A DNA stretch of 64,000 bases from Ichthyophis bannanicus (taxonomy: Eukaryota; Chordata; Amphibia; Gymnophiona; Ichthyophiidae). The DNA lies in contig CM066033.1 in assembly GCA_033557465.1 (NCBI GenBank), positions 1,243,487,523 through 1,243,551,522 on the forward strand, written 5' to 3'. Shown in pieces: positions 63,982 to 64,000 of this stretch (position 1 is the stretch's first letter; every line of letters starts with the position of its first letter). The notes beneath the pieces were generated by a model that had not been told where the DNA came from, searched no databases, and saw only the letters and a list, made by a program, of their open reading frames with translations. A program made the translations under genes and the position numbers.

Positions 63982-64000
63982 TAGGCTCCCCAGCCCAGCA
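63234..64000 (-). CDS. DIRS RNase H region (partial, C-terminal)
   Basis: The frame is open from the window edge. It reads GWGAYCQELYTQGLWSP, then INLLELRAI (Glu), VLVQTDNQVAMF (Asp), AVYLPGQENCLADKLSR (Asp), then the DIRS-typical DLFASPQNYQLPNFCSR and VILIAPRWPRQPWFP segments. It removes RNA from the RNA-DNA hybrid during replication. The frame ends at 63234-63236. The RT that belongs in front is outside the window. Confidence 0.88.
   Translation of the reverse strand, partial: LGWGAYCQELYTQGLWSPQEKTQQINLLELRAIRLPLQTFSHVLLHQPVLVQTDNQVAMFSVNKQGGTGSRVLCQETLDLCSFAIRQDTSLKAVYLPGQENCLADKLSRILQPHEWQLIQEVAQQIFHCWGHQTIDLFASPQNYQLPNFCSRQSHPQRMAADAFLISWSVGLLYAFPPTPLVARTLFKILRDKASVILIAPRWPRQPWFPLLFQLAVETPLPLGMQPDLLSLEQGSILHPNLRSLNLMVWLLKG

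Larger units (their letters stand above)
61717..64000 (-). mobile_element. DIRS retrotransposon, 3' half (minus), continues beyond the window
   Basis: RNase H and tyrosine-recombinase frames on the minus strand are followed by a terminal region (61717-62090) with inverted and direct repeats. This order is typical of DIRS elements, which integrate by recombinase and lack ordinary LTRs. The RT lies beyond 64000. Confidence 0.9.

Overview
The window is a mosaic of vertebrate transposable elements. I found no convincing host gene exon, rRNA or CRISPR, and only one weak tRNA-like site. Vertebrate repeat clades (CR1, L2, RTE, L1/Tx1, Penelope-like, DIRS, hAT and mariner MITEs, tRNA-derived SINEs) lie beside and inside one another. 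Several PLE copies plus a DIRS tyrosine-recombinase element in repeat-dense DNA suggest an amphibian, perhaps a caecilian. That is inference from repeat content, not from a diagnostic gene.

Layout. 1-8.5 kb: a Penelope-like element (PLE) with reverse transcriptase (RT) and GIY-YIG endonuclease (EN) frames, an inverted RT fragment at its 5' side, and a nearly identical 3.45-kb tandem duplication of its 3' half plus flank. 8.48-11.63 kb: a 5'-truncated CR1 LINE with an uninterrupted 993-codon ORF2. 13.1-14.9 kb: a damaged CR1 (minus). 14.97-15.52 kb: a 546-bp hAT hairpin with 8-bp target site duplications (TSDs). 16.99-22.05 kb: a nearly full-length CR1 of a second family (minus) with esterase ORF1, ORF2, two SINE/LINE tails inside it, tandem TATA-bearing 5' units and 119-bp flanking direct repeats. 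22.19-29.88 kb: a four-level nest, CR1 holding an RTE holding a CR1 holding a hAT-like element with a GC-rich palindrome and a G-rich minisatellite.

30.2-34.5 kb: a CR1 whose middle is replaced by a 3'-truncated L1 and broken by a tRNA SINE and a DNA repeat. 34.5-41.1 kb: SINEs, decayed PLE pieces and a CR1 ORF1/ORF2 fragment. 41.1-45.35 kb: a decayed CR1 with a 398-bp internal duplication and a younger CR1 in its 3' UTR. 45.44-46.58 kb: nine 121/130-bp units immediately upstream of an L2-clade LINE (to 49.6 kb) whose 3' tail is shared by the SINEs of the window. 49.6-52.4 kb: L2-like and L1/Tx1 ORF1 fragments. 52.68-54.34 kb: a minus-strand PLE between 334-bp inverted repeats. 56-61.4 kb: a TG/CA-rich block I cannot classify. 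61.5-64 kb: a mariner-type MITE and the 3' half of a DIRS element running off the window.

Functionally these are independent elements. The supportable interactions are nesting, which gives relative ages; L2-SINE tail sharing, which suggests use of one reverse transcriptase; and promoter-like unit arrays at the 5' ends of two LINE lineages. Identifications rest on reading motifs by eye, and boundaries without TSDs are approximate.
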